From assembly GCA_016719535.1 (NCBI GenBank), contig JADJYX010000047.1, positions 186,001 to 250,000 of the forward strand: a stretch of DNA of 64,000 nt. The letters are read 5' to 3'. This DNA comes from Rubrivivax sp. (lineage in GTDB: Bacteria; Pseudomonadota; Gammaproteobacteria; Burkholderiales; Burkholderiaceae_C). The notes beneath the pieces are model-generated. The model was not told the origin of the DNA, ran no database searches, and saw only the letters and a list, made by a program, of their open reading frames with translations. How positions within the stretch are numbered: the first letter of the stretch is position 1; each line of letters opens with the position of its first letter. Below, piece after piece: positions 46,470 through 54,805 of this stretch. Both the position numbers and the translations under genes were made by a program.

Positions 46470-47743
46470 GGCAGAAGTCCGAGGGTTTGCTGGAGGCGGG
46501 CGCGGGCAAGGCCCAGCGCGGCGGTCTGGCGCGCGACGGCGCCGTCGGCCTGTGCCGCGGCGGCCAGCGCGCGCAGCAGGTCGGGCAGCGCCGACTCGCC
46601 GGCGCGGAAGGACTTGTCGATCAGCGCGGCGCGTTCGCGCAGCAGGCGGGCGCGGGCGGTCTCGGCGTCGAGCTGCTCCTGGGCCGATTGCTGCGCCTCG
46701 CGGGCGGCGGCGATGTCGCTGTCCACGCGCTCGCGCAGGCGTTGCTCGTGGGTCCGGGCCACGTCCAGCTCGGCGAGTGCGGCGGCTTGCAGCGGCCGGT
46801 TGCGGTCGTCGGTGCCCAAGGGCAGGCGCAGCCCGACGACCAGGCTGCCCTGCGAGGCTTCGGCCCGGCCCGGGACGTCGTGGCGCAGGCCCAGCGTCAG
46901 CTCCGGTGCCTCGCGGCGCGACAGGCGCATCAGGTCCACGCGCTGGCGCGCCAGTTCGGTGGACTGGCGGGCGAGTTGCAGCTCCGGGTGCGGCGCTGCC
47001 GGGGCGGCGGCCTCATCGAGGGCCGGCGCGGCCTTCACATCCGGCGCAGCCGTCAGCCCGGTGAGCAGGGCCCAGCGTGCGCGCGCGGCCCGCAGGCGCT
47101 GGCGCATGTCGGACTGCAACGCGGTGGCCGCCAGGTATTCGGCCTGCGCGGCCAGGGCGTCGGCCCGGGCCAGGTCGCCGGCGCGCACACGCCGCTCGAC
47201 ATCGTCGGCGAGCTGCTTCAGGGCCTGCGCCTGCTTGTCCGCCGCATTCGCCTCGGCCTGCCCGGCGGCGAGTTGCCACGCCGCTTCGCGCAGTTCGCCG
47301 GCCAGGCGCAGCCGCGCCACCTGCCCGGCGGCCCCGGCCTGCGCCGCCGCCGCTTCGGCGGTGCCCGCGCGGGCGGCCCGCTGGCCGGGCAGCCACAGGG
47401 CAACGGCGACGCCGATCCCGGTCTCGCGCTTGCCGGCGCTGCTGTGCAGGCGGTCGTCGCGGTGGCTCAGTTCGAGCGACGGGGGTGCCGCCCAGAAGGC
47501 GCCGGCGGCGGCGCGGTCGGCGTCGGCACGGCGGCGCTGGCCTTCGCTTTCGCGGGCCGCAACGGCACGCTGCCAGGCGGCATCCAGGGCTGCGCCCAGG
47601 GTGATGCTGCCGGCAGCGGGGCCGGACGAGGTCGGCGCAGCGGCCTGGGGGCCCTGCGCGGATGCGGCAGGCTGGGCCCGGACGGGCCCGCCGGCCAGGC
47701 TGCCCACGATGACGCAGGCAGACAGCCAGGTGGTAGGTTTCAC
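46466..47743 (-). CDS. outer-membrane efflux channel (CzcC/TolC family)
   Basis: This 425-residue TolC-like lipoprotein-less channel has long coiled-coil helices rich in Ala, Arg and Glu (ARQSTELARQRVDLMRLSR; QEQLDAETARARLLRERAAL) in two repeats. I chose the GTG at 47743 because it is preceded by GGAG and starts a good signal peptide (VKPTTWLSACVIVGSLAGG, cleavage after VRA); an ATG at 47788 is possible. It forms the outer part of the tripartite metal pump. The stop overlaps the next start by four bases. Confidence 0.88.
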   Translation of the reverse strand: MKPTTWLSACVIVGSLAGGPVRAQPAASAQGPQAAAPTSSGPAAGSITLGAALDAAWQRAVAARESEGQRRRADADRAAAGAFWAAPPSLELSHRDDRLHSSAGKRETGIGVAVALWLPGQRAARAGTAEAAAAQAGAAGQVARLRLAGELREAAWQLAAGQAEANAADKQAQALKQLADDVERRVRAGDLARADALAAQAEYLAATALQSDMRQRLRAARARWALLTGLTAAPDVKAAPALDEAAAPAAPHPELQLARQSTELARQRVDLMRLSRREAPELTLGLRHDVPGRAEASQGSLVVGLRLPLGTDDRNRPLQAAALAELDVARTHEQRLRERVDSDIAAAREAQQSAQEQLDAETARARLLRERAALIDKSFRAGESALPDLLRALAAAAQADGAVARQTAALGLARARLQQTLGLLP

Positions 47744-47842
47744 GGTGCTCCAGACGATTCGACAGCCGGGGCCGGCCGCACGCAGCATCGGGTTCCGCCA
47801 GCGGCGGCCATGGATCTGCGTGGGGTGCCGGGGCGGCGGGCG

Positions 47843-47864
47843 GGGTGTCCACGGGTGGACACCC
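47843..47864. terminator. strong hairpin between CzcI-like and channel genes
   Basis: GGGTGTCCAC-GG-GTGGACACCC is a perfect ten-base-pair stem with a minimal loop. It sits 15 bases after the CzcI-like stop and 100 bases before the channel start. It may attenuate transcription into the pump genes or stabilise mRNA ends. No T-run follows. Confidence 0.5.
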
Positions 47865-47878
47865 GCCGCGAAGGCGGG

Positions 47879-48232
47879 TCAGGCGCGGGAGCGAGGGGGC
47901 CTGAGCAGGCCGTCGAGTGTCGGATGGGGCACGCGTGTCTCGTGCAGGCCACTGGGAGCGGCCGAACCCATGGCAGGAAGGTCGTACCGGTCTGCGAGCA
48001 GCAGCGCGGCGGCGGTGCTCATGTGATCGTTGAGCACGTGCTGCGCCGCGGCATTCGAGTCGTCCAGGTGGTAGGACCCGTCGTCGTGGTGGTGGTGGCT
48101 TTCACCCTGCCAGTGCAGCGCGGCATGCTGCAGGTCGGCCAGCACGTTGACGCTGGAGCCGACGCGCGCCATCGCCACCGATTGCCAGAGCATGGCAAAC
48201 AGCATGAGGACGATGACGGCAGACCGGCGCAT
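47879..48232 (-). CDS. CzcI-like small periplasmic protein
   Basis: This 117-residue protein has a signal peptide (MRRSAVIVLMLFAMLWQSV, cleavage after AMA) and a His/Asp-rich mature segment (HWQGESHHHHDDGSYHLDD). It resembles CzcI, a small protein at the start of czc operons thought to modulate metal response. The ATG at 48232 is preferred because it begins the signal peptide; upstream in-frame sequence overlaps the next gene. It is the promoter-proximal gene of the efflux cluster. Confidence 0.75.
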   Translation of the reverse strand: MRRSAVIVLMLFAMLWQSVAMARVGSSVNVLADLQHAALHWQGESHHHHDDGSYHLDDSNAAAQHVLNDHMSTAAALLLADRYDLPAMGSAAPSGLHETRVPHPTLDGLLRPPRSRA

Positions 48233-48266
48233 GGGACAGGGAGTGTATCGAAGCGCCGACGCGCCC

Positions 48267-48692
48267 CTACTCGATGCCGCCCAGCGGCGCCTTCCAGTAT
48301 TTGAAGGTGCCCATCGCGCTGGCCACCAGCGTGCCGTCGGGCTGCCGCACGTCGGCCTGGCAGGTGCACAGCGAGCCGCCGCCATGCAGCACGCGGCCGC
48401 TGGCCACCAGCGGGCCGCGCCCCGGGGTGATGAAGCGCGACGACATTTCCACCGTGACGACGCTGCTGCTGGCGGCGCCGGCTGCCGAGGTGGCGGCGCG
48501 CGCCATGGCCACGTCCAGCAGCGTCATGATGACGCCGCCATGCGCGGCAGGCAGCAGGTTGCAGTGCTCGGGCTTGAGCTCGGGCAGGCTGATCTCCGAC
48601 TGCCCGGGTGGCGACGGATGCTGCTGCATGCCCAGCAGGCGCAGGAAGGGAATGCGGTCGATCGGGGTCTGCGTCGGGGTCGGCGGGTTCAT
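48267..48692 (-). CDS. PaaI-type hotdog thioesterase
   Basis: This 141-residue protein has the single hotdog-fold layout of PaaI thioesterases: an AAHGGVIMTLLDVAMARAA helix with the conserved HGG and acidic residue, VTVEMSSRFITPG, and GTFKYWK at the end. It hydrolyses acyl- or aryl-CoA thioesters. It may relieve CoA trapping by dead-end products. It lies 23 bases beyond the permease gene on the same strand. Confidence 0.85.
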   Translation of the reverse strand: MNPPTPTQTPIDRIPFLRLLGMQQHPSPPGQSEISLPELKPEHCNLLPAAHGGVIMTLLDVAMARAATSAAGAASSSVVTVEMSSRFITPGRGPLVASGRVLHGGGSLCTCQADVRQPDGTLVASAMGTFKYWKAPLGGIE

Positions 48693-48715
48693 GCTGCGGA
48701 TTGGATCACGAGCCT

Positions 48716-49498
48716 TCAGCCGGCGATCAGCCGGGCGCCCACCGCCACCAGCACCAGCGCGATCAGCGGCCGCAGCCGCCGTTCGGGCGCGCGGTCGCTG
48801 AAATGCGCGCCGATCAGCACGCCGGGGATCGACCCGGCGAGCAGCTGCAGCAGCAGGCCGCCGTCGACGTTGCCCATCAGCAGGTGGCCGCTGCCGGCCA
48901 CCGCGGTAAGCGGGATCGCATGCACGAGGTCGGTGGCCACCAGGCGGCGCGGCGTCATGCGCAACGGGTACAGGTAGGCCAGCATGACCGCGCCCAGCGC
49001 ACCGGCGCCGACCGAGGTCAGCGTCACCAGCACGCCGAGCACGGCGCCGCCGATCACGGTGAGCGCCGGCTGCGCGTGCTTGAACGTTTCGGCCCGCCCC
49101 AGGCGCAGGCGGCGGCCGATGGCCTGCACCTGCGCCTTGAAGAGCATCGCGCAGGCCGTCAGCACCAGCATCACGCCCAGCGCATGCAGGATGAGCCCGC
49201 CCTGCACCTGGCCGCTGCCGCCGGTCTTCAGCCACCCGATCGTCGCCACCGAGGCCGTCAGGCTGCCCAGGCTCAGGCGGCGGAAGACGGGCCAGTCGAT
49301 GTTGCCGCGTGTGTGGTGCAGCGCGCCACCGGCCATCTTGGTGATGGCCGCGAACCAGAGGTCGGTGCCCACCGCCGCCGCCGGCGCCACGCCGAACAGC
49401 AGCACGAGGATGGGCGTCATCAGCGACCCGCCACCCACGCCCGTCAGGCCGACGAGCAGGCCCACGCCGAAACCGGCGGCAACGTTGGCGAACTCCAT
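48716..49498 (-). CDS. TauE/SafE (TSUP) family permease
   Basis: This 260-residue membrane protein has about eight transmembrane segments in two halves, with VGLLVGLTGVGGGSLMTPILVLLFG in the first and VTLTSVGAGALGAVMLAYL in the second, both typical of TSUP anion exporters (sulfite, sulfonates, organosulfur). It starts one base after the cysNC stop, so it belongs to the sulfate-activation operon. Export of sulfite or a related anion is inferred from this linkage. Confidence 0.88.
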   Translation of the reverse strand: MEFANVAAGFGVGLLVGLTGVGGGSLMTPILVLLFGVAPAAAVGTDLWFAAITKMAGGALHHTRGNIDWPVFRRLSLGSLTASVATIGWLKTGGSGQVQGGLILHALGVMLVLTACAMLFKAQVQAIGRRLRLGRAETFKHAQPALTVIGGAVLGVLVTLTSVGAGALGAVMLAYLYPLRMTPRRLVATDLVHAIPLTAVAGSGHLLMGNVDGGLLLQLLAGSIPGVLIGAHFSDRAPERRLRPLIALVLVAVGARLIAG

Positions 49499-49499
49499 C

Positions 49500-51404
49500 T
49501 CAGGTGATGAGGCCGCGCTTGCGCAGCAGCGCGATCACGCGTTCGGCCGCCTCCTCGGCGATCATGGTCGAGGTGTCCACGCGCAGCTCGGGTGTCTGCG
49601 GCGCCTCGTAGGGCGAATCGATGCCGGTGAAATTCTTCAGCTCGCCGCGGCGCGCCTTGGCATACAGGCCCTTGACGTCGCGCTGCTCGGCCACCTCGAT
49701 GGGGGTGTCCACGTGCACCTCGATGAATTCACCCTCGGCCAGCAGCGCACGCGCCATGTCTCGCTCGGCGCGGAAGGGGCTGATGAAGGCCGTCAGCACG
49801 ATCAGCCCGGCGTCCACCATCAGCCGGGCCACCTCGGCCACGCGGCGGATATTCTCCACCCGGTCGGCGGCCGTGAAGCCCAGGTCCTTGTTCAGCCCGT
49901 GGCGCACGTTGTCGCCGTCCAGCAGGTAGCTGTGCCGGCCCAGGGCCAGCAGCTTTTGCTCCACCCGGTTGGCGATCGTGCTCTTGCCAGAGCCCGACAG
50001 CCCGGTAAACCACAGCACCGCCGGCCGCTGGCCCTTCAAGCCAGCGCGCGCAGCCTTGTCCACGTCCAGGTGCTGCAGGTGGATGTTGTGCGCACGCCGC
50101 AGCGCAAAGTGCAGCATGCCGGCGCCCACCGTGTTGTTGCTCAGGCGGTCGATGACGATGAAGCCGCCGGTGGTGCGGTTGTCGGCATAGGCGTCGAAGG
50201 CCACCGCACGGTCGAGCGCGATGTTGCACACGCCGATCTCGTTGAGCGCCAGGGTCTTCGCCGCCAGGTGCTCCAGCGTATTGACGTTGACCTTGTATTT
50301 GGGCTCGGTGACGGTGGCGCCCACCGTGCGCGTGCCGATCTTGATCAGGTAGGGCCGCCCGGGCAGCATCGGCTCGTCGGCCATCCACACCAAGGTGCAC
50401 TCGAACTGGTCGGCCACCTCGGCCGGGCTGTCGGCGGCCGAGACGACATCGCCGCGCGAGAGGTCGACCTCGTCCTCGAGCGTGATCGTCACCGATTCCC
50501 CGGCCACCGCCTGCGCGCGGTCGCCCTCCATCGCCACGATGCGCGCGATGCGCGTCTCGCGCCCCGAGGGCTGCACGCGGATGCGCTGGCCCGGCACCAG
50601 GCTGCCGCTGGCGATCTGGCCGCAAAAACCCCGGAAGTCCAGGTTGGGGCGGTTGACCCACTGGACGGGCAGCCGCAGCGGCTGGCGCTGGGCCCGCGCC
50701 TCGTCGAGCTCGCAGGTCTCGAGAAACTGCATCAGGCTGGGCCCCTCGTACCAGGGCATGGCCGCACTCGGCCCGGTCATGTGGTCGCCCTCGAGGGCCG
50801 ACAGCGGGATGCTGGTGATCTGCTGCAGCCCGATGCGCGCGGCAAAGGCGCGATAGTCCTCGTCGATGCGCGCGAAGGTGGCGGCGTCGTAGTCCACCAG
50901 GTCCATCTTGTTGATGGCCAGCACCACCTGGCGGATGCCGATCAGGCTCACCAGGTAGCTGTGGCGGCGCGTCTGCGTCAGCACGCCCTTGCGCGCGTCG
51001 ATCAGGATCACGGCGACATCGGCGGTGGAGGCGCCGGTGATCATGTTGCGCGTGTACTGCTCGTGCCCCGGCGTGTCGGCGACGATGAATTTGCGCCGCT
51101 CGGTGCTGAAGTAGCGGTAGGCGACGTCGATGGTGATGCCCTGCTCGCGCTCGGCCGACAGGCCGTCGACGAGCAGCGCGAAGTCGATCTCGCCGCCTTG
51201 GGTGCCCCACTTCTTGGAGTCGTTCTCGATGGCGGCGAGCTGGTCCTCGAACAGCATCTTGCTGTCGTACAGCAGCCGCCCGATGAGGGTGCTCTTGCCG
51301 TCGTCGACCGAGCCGCAGGTGATGAAGCGCAGCAGGCCCTTGGTCTCGTGCTGGCGCAGGTATTCGCCGATGTCGCTGGCGATGAGGTCGCTGACGTGGG
51401 CCAT
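49500..51404 (-). CDS. cysN: bifunctional sulfate adenylyltransferase large subunit/APS kinase (CysNC)
   Basis: This 634-residue protein fuses two enzymes. Residues 1-430 are the CysN GTPase (CGSVDDGKSTLIGRLLYDSK for the P-loop, DTPGHEQYTRNM, NKMDL) that drives APS formation with CysD. From about 445 comes APS kinase with its own P-loop FTGLSGSGKST, DGDNVRHGLNKDLGF and ISPFRAERDMAR, which makes PAPS. It follows cysD by one base. Such CysNC fusions feed PAPS reduction or sulfotransferases. Confidence 0.95.
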   Translation of the reverse strand: MAHVSDLIASDIGEYLRQHETKGLLRFITCGSVDDGKSTLIGRLLYDSKMLFEDQLAAIENDSKKWGTQGGEIDFALLVDGLSAEREQGITIDVAYRYFSTERRKFIVADTPGHEQYTRNMITGASTADVAVILIDARKGVLTQTRRHSYLVSLIGIRQVVLAINKMDLVDYDAATFARIDEDYRAFAARIGLQQITSIPLSALEGDHMTGPSAAMPWYEGPSLMQFLETCELDEARAQRQPLRLPVQWVNRPNLDFRGFCGQIASGSLVPGQRIRVQPSGRETRIARIVAMEGDRAQAVAGESVTITLEDEVDLSRGDVVSAADSPAEVADQFECTLVWMADEPMLPGRPYLIKIGTRTVGATVTEPKYKVNVNTLEHLAAKTLALNEIGVCNIALDRAVAFDAYADNRTTGGFIVIDRLSNNTVGAGMLHFALRRAHNIHLQHLDVDKAARAGLKGQRPAVLWFTGLSGSGKSTIANRVEQKLLALGRHSYLLDGDNVRHGLNKDLGFTAADRVENIRRVAEVARLMVDAGLIVLTAFISPFRAERDMARALLAEGEFIEVHVDTPIEVAEQRDVKGLYAKARRGELKNFTGIDSPYEAPQTPELRVDTSTMIAEEAAERVIALLRKRGLIT

Positions 51405-51405
51405 G

Positions 51406-52392
51406 TCATTCCAGAGCGCCTGCAGGCGCCAGGGGGGGGCCGGGCCCCTCGGGGGGGGGCCAAGGCCTCAGGGATTCAAAGTACCCCTCCTGCTTCTTCT
51501 TCTCCATCGAGGCGGCCTGGTCGTGGTCGATCATGCGGCCCTGGCGTTCGCTGGTGCGCGTGAGCAGCATCTCCTGGATGACGTCTTCCAGCGTCTCGGC
51601 CTCCGATTCCACCGCGCCCGACAGCGGGTAGCAGCCCAGGGTGCGAAAGCGCACCTTCTTCCTCATCGGCACTTCGCCGGGGTGCAGCCGCATGCGTTCG
51701 TCGTCGACCATGATCAACGTGCCCGAGCGCTCGACCACCGGGCGCTCGGCGGCAAAATACAGCGGCACGATGGGGATGTTCTCCAGATGGATGTACTGCC
51801 AGACGTCGAGCTCGGTCCAGTTGCTGATGGGGAAGACGCGGATCGATTCACCCGGGTGCTTGCGGCCGTTGTAGAGGTTCCACAGCTCGGGGCGCTGGTT
51901 CTTGGGGTCCCACTGGTGCTGGGCGTTGCGGAAGCTGAAGATGCGTTCCTTGGCGCGGCTCTTCTCTTCGTCGCGGCGCGCGCCGCCGAAGGCGGCATCG
52001 AAGCCATGGTGGTCCAGCGCCTGCTTCAGGCCTTGCGTCTTCCAGATGTCGGTGTGCAGCGCCGAGCCGTGGTCGAAGGGGTTGATGCCGCGCGCCTGGG
52101 CCTCGGGGTTCTGCCACACCAGCAGGTCCATCCCCAATTCGGCGGCCATGCGCTCGCGCAGCGCATACATGTCGCGGAACTTCCAGGTGGTGTCCACGTG
52201 CAGCAGCGGGAAGGGCGGCGGCGCCGGGTGGAAGGCCTTCTGCGCCAGGCGCAGCATCACGGCCGAATCCTTGCCGATCGAATACAGCATCACCGGGCGT
52301 TCGCACTCGGCCACCACCTCGCGCAGGATGTGGATGCTTTCGGATTCCAGGCGTTGCAGGTGGGTCAGGTGGACGGGATGCGGTGGGGTCAT
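51406..52392 (-). CDS. cysD: sulfate adenylyltransferase small subunit with extra tail
   Basis: This 328-residue CysD is the PP-loop ATP pyrophosphatase subunit that forms adenosine 5'-phosphosulfate. SIGKDSAVMLRLAQKAF carries the nucleotide motif; FDAAFGGARRDEEKSRAKERIFSFR and EVPMRKKVRFRTLGCYPLSG are family blocks. The ATG at 52392 is chosen because the upstream in-frame part is not conserved. The family normally ends at KKKQEGYF; here 23 more residues (Pro/Gly-rich) follow, encoded by a CCCC-TC-GGGG repeat. The promoter region to cysQ (52393-52529) has an AT-rich TTCTCATAAGCAAATG patch, the likely control site. Confidence 0.94.
   Translation of the reverse strand: MTPPHPVHLTHLQRLESESIHILREVVAECERPVMLYSIGKDSAVMLRLAQKAFHPAPPPFPLLHVDTTWKFRDMYALRERMAAELGMDLLVWQNPEAQARGINPFDHGSALHTDIWKTQGLKQALDHHGFDAAFGGARRDEEKSRAKERIFSFRNAQHQWDPKNQRPELWNLYNGRKHPGESIRVFPISNWTELDVWQYIHLENIPIVPLYFAAERPVVERSGTLIMVDDERMRLHPGEVPMRKKVRFRTLGCYPLSGAVESEAETLEDVIQEMLLTRTSERQGRMIDHDQAASMEKKKQEGYFESLRPWPPPEGPGPPLAPAGALE
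51430..51461. repeat. G/C-run repeat at the end of cysD
   Basis: A run of nine C or G bases flanks GGGCCCCTCGGGG. The core matches the CCCC-RA-GGGG element at 23464 in inverted sense. It is translated as the PPPEGPGPPLAP part of the CysD tail. Confidence 0.5.
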
Positions 52393-52529
52393 GGCGGTCG
52401 GGGTCGCGGCCGCGGGCGGGCTGCAGAAAGGCCGCGAGTATTCCGCAGCCACATCGTGCCGCTCAGGCAGAGTTCTCATAAGCAAATGCGGCCCGCGCCG
52501 CGGCTACGATCACGGCAGGAGGAAACCCC

Positions 52530-53306
52530 GTGAGCCTGCAAATCCCCGATCTGGAAGCCGTGGTGCGCATCGTGCGCGAGGCCGGTGCCGTCGTCATGAG
52601 CGTCTACGACGCCGCCTTCGAGGTGCGCACCAAGGACGACGCCTCACCGGTGACCGCGGCCGACGAACGGGCCGAGGCGCTGATCGTGCCGGCGCTGCGC
52701 GCGCTGGCGCCCGGCATCCCGGTGGTGGCCGAAGAGATGACCGCGCGCGGCGAGGCCGACGCCATCGGCCGCAGCTTCTGGCTGGTCGACCCGCTGGACG
52801 GCACCAAGGAATTCATCGGCCGCAATGGCGAATTCACCGTCAACGTGGCCTTGATCCACGACGGCCGCCCGCTGCTGGGTGTGGTCGGCGCACCCGCGAA
52901 GGGGCGGCTGTTTGCCGGCGTGGTGGGGCAGGGCGCCTGGGTCGAGGACGACGGCGTGCCGGGCCGCCGCCCGATCCGCGTGCGTGCCGTGCCGGCCGAA
53001 GGCCTGACCGTGGTGGCCAGCCGTTCGCATGGCGACGCCGCCGCGCTGGACGCCTTTCTCGCCGGGCGCCGCGTGGCGCGGCTGGCCAGTGCCGGCTCGT
53101 CGCTCAAGCTGTGCCTGCTGGCTGCCGGCGAGGCCGACCTCTACCCGCGCCTGGGCCGCACGATGGAATGGGACATCGCCGCCGGCCATGCCGTGCTGGC
53201 CGCCGCCGGCGGCGACGTCGGCACGCTGGACGGCGCGCCGCTGTCCTATGGCAAGCCCGGCTTCGAAAACCCGCATTTCGTGGCGCGCGGCGCCGCAGGG
53301 CCCTGA
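52530..53306 (+). CDS. cysQ: 3'(2'),5'-bisphosphate nucleotidase CysQ
   Basis: This 258-residue inositol-monophosphatase-fold enzyme hydrolyses 3'-phosphoadenosine 5'-phosphate left over from PAPS use. Metal ligands are seen in VVAEEMTARG, the DPLDGTKEF motif (about 89-97) and WDIAAGHAVLAAAGG near 212. It starts at GTG, set by a strong AGGAGGAA at 52517-52524. It is divergent from cysD, matching a joint sulfur-assimilation role. Confidence 0.93.
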   Translation: MSLQIPDLEAVVRIVREAGAVVMSVYDAAFEVRTKDDASPVTAADERAEALIVPALRALAPGIPVVAEEMTARGEADAIGRSFWLVDPLDGTKEFIGRNGEFTVNVALIHDGRPLLGVVGAPAKGRLFAGVVGQGAWVEDDGVPGRRPIRVRAVPAEGLTVVASRSHGDAAALDAFLAGRRVARLASAGSSLKLCLLAAGEADLYPRLGRTMEWDIAAGHAVLAAAGGDVGTLDGAPLSYGKPGFENPHFVARGAAGP

Positions 53307-53451
53307 CCAGGGGCGGCGTTCGAGCGCGTCGAAGTCCTGCGGCTGCGGGCCCTTGTCCGACCCGCACAACGTCCGGCGTCCGGTGGTTGACGCCGCTTCG
53401 CGGTTGTCGCACAGTCGCGGCCGTTTCATCCACTCAGACACGGAGGCCGCC

Positions 53452-53496
53452 ATGGTGACGATCGATCTTGCCCCCCTTCCGGCCTTCGCCGTCTGA
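53452..53496 (+). CDS. 14-codon leader ORF upstream of rsgA
   Basis: The ORF MVTIDLAPLPAFAV has an ideal GGAGG five bases before the ATG and lies in a 403-base gap (53307-53709) with no larger gene. A one-base forward shift at its end would extend reading by 19 codons (SDPSSAAHIAP...) to a TGA. Two hairpins follow before rsgA. It looks like a regulatory leader peptide, but this is unproven. Confidence 0.4.
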   Translation: MVTIDLAPLPAFAV

Positions 53497-53606
53497 CCCG
53501 AGCTCTGCCGCCCACATCGCGCCCGAGCTGACCACCGCGTTCGTCGACTGACGCGCGCCGCTCCCGGTCCCTCGATCCCGGTCTGTCGTGCCGTGGCCTC
53601 GCGCCG

Positions 53607-53662
53607 CGGCGAAAGCCGATCCCCCCTGCTTCGCAAGCCCCTGCGGTGCCCTGGCACCGCAG
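53607..53662 (+). promoter_or_regulatory. two hairpins in the rsgA leader
   Basis: CGGC-GAAA-GCCG (53607-53618) is a GNRA-tetraloop hairpin. CTGCGGTGCC-CT-GGCACCGCAG (53641-53662) is a ten-base-pair stem. Both lie between the leader ORF and the rsgA start at 53710 and could form an attenuator or a translation control element. Confidence 0.4.
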
Positions 53663-53709
53663 GCTCGGCTGCGCTGCGCGCGTGGCCGTCTTCAATCCGA
53701 CAGACATTC

Positions 53710-54792
53710 ATGATCCATGCTTCCGAACACGAGCAGCTGGGCCGCATCGGCCTGTCGCTGCCCATGCTTCAACAACTCGTCCGCCTGGGCGGGATCCCCG
53801 ACGACCACCGCCTGATGCGCATCACCGAGGTGCAGCGCGATGCGCTGCACCTGCACGACGGCGATGCCGAAATGCCGGCCCGAGCGCTGCCGGCGCTGCT
53901 GCAGGCGCTGGCGCTGCACGACGACGCCCTCGCCGTCGGCGACTGGGTGCTGGCCGCGCGCAACCCGCATGGCCAGTGGTGGGTGCAGCAGCGGCTGCCG
54001 CCGCTGACGCAGATCGCGCGCCGGTTGCACGACGGCCGCGACAAGGTCACGCGCACCGTCATCGTCAGCAACGTCGACACCGCCTTGCTGGTGATGGGCC
54101 TGGACCACGACTTCAACCTGCGCCGGCTCGAGCGCTATCTGGCGCTGGTGCGGCTGGCCGGCGTCTCGGCGGTGGTGGTGCTGACCAAGGCCGACCTGTG
54201 CGCCGACGCTGCCGCGCGGCTGCGCCAGGTGCAGGCGCTGCTGCCGCCCGATACCGCGGCGGTGGCGCTGGACGCGCAGGGCGACGAGCCCGCGCGCTGG
54301 CTGGCGCCCTGGCTGCAGCCGGGCCACACGCTGGTGCTGCTGGGCTCGTCGGGCACCGGCAAGAGCACGCTGACCAATGCGCTGCTCGGCCACCCGGTGC
54401 AGGCCACCGGCGGCACGCGCCAGGGCGACGGCCGCGGGCGCCACACCACCACGTCGCGTTCGCTGCACCTCACCCCGCAGGGTGCGTGCATCGTCGACAC
54501 GCCGGGGCTGCGCACGTTGCGCCTGGACGTCGAATCCGGCGACGTGGCGCAGGTCTTCGACGACATCGCGCGGCTGGCCCCGCGCTGCCGCTTCCGCAAC
54601 TGCCGCCACGAGCAGGAGCCCGGCTGCGCGGTGCGCGACGGCGTGCCGAGCGAGCGGCTGCGCAACTTCCACAAGCTGCAGCGGGAGGCGCAGCGCGACA
54701 CGCTCAGCGTGCTGCAGCGGCAGGCGCAACAGGCGGTGTGGAAGCAGCGCAGCCGCGCCGCGCGCGCGGTCATCCACGCCAAGCGCGGCTGA
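53710..54792 (+). CDS. rsgA: ribosome small-subunit GTPase RsgA
   Basis: This 360-residue circularly permuted GTPase assists late 30S subunit maturation. The order is OB-fold (about 40-115), G4 motif TKAD, then G1 GSSGTGKST, G3 DTPG and a C-terminal zinc domain (CRFRNCRHEQEPGC). The ATG at 53710 was chosen because the RsgA sequence starts there; upstream in-frame codons are leader sequence. It converges with the MFS gene with a gap of 13 bases. Confidence 0.92.
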   Translation: MIHASEHEQLGRIGLSLPMLQQLVRLGGIPDDHRLMRITEVQRDALHLHDGDAEMPARALPALLQALALHDDALAVGDWVLAARNPHGQWWVQQRLPPLTQIARRLHDGRDKVTRTVIVSNVDTALLVMGLDHDFNLRRLERYLALVRLAGVSAVVVLTKADLCADAAARLRQVQALLPPDTAAVALDAQGDEPARWLAPWLQPGHTLVLLGSSGTGKSTLTNALLGHPVQATGGTRQGDGRGRHTTTSRSLHLTPQGACIVDTPGLRTLRLDVESGDVAQVFDDIARLAPRCRFRNCRHEQEPGCAVRDGVPSERLRNFHKLQREAQRDTLSVLQRQAQQAVWKQRSRAARAVIHAKRG

Positions 54793-54805
54793 AACGCAGG
54801 GCCCT

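Noticed and set aside
45741..48026. Plus-strand frames of more than 600 codons across the adaptor and channel genes
   Set aside because: Antisense shadows of the czc-type genes, Ala/Arg/Ser-rich, no start signal.
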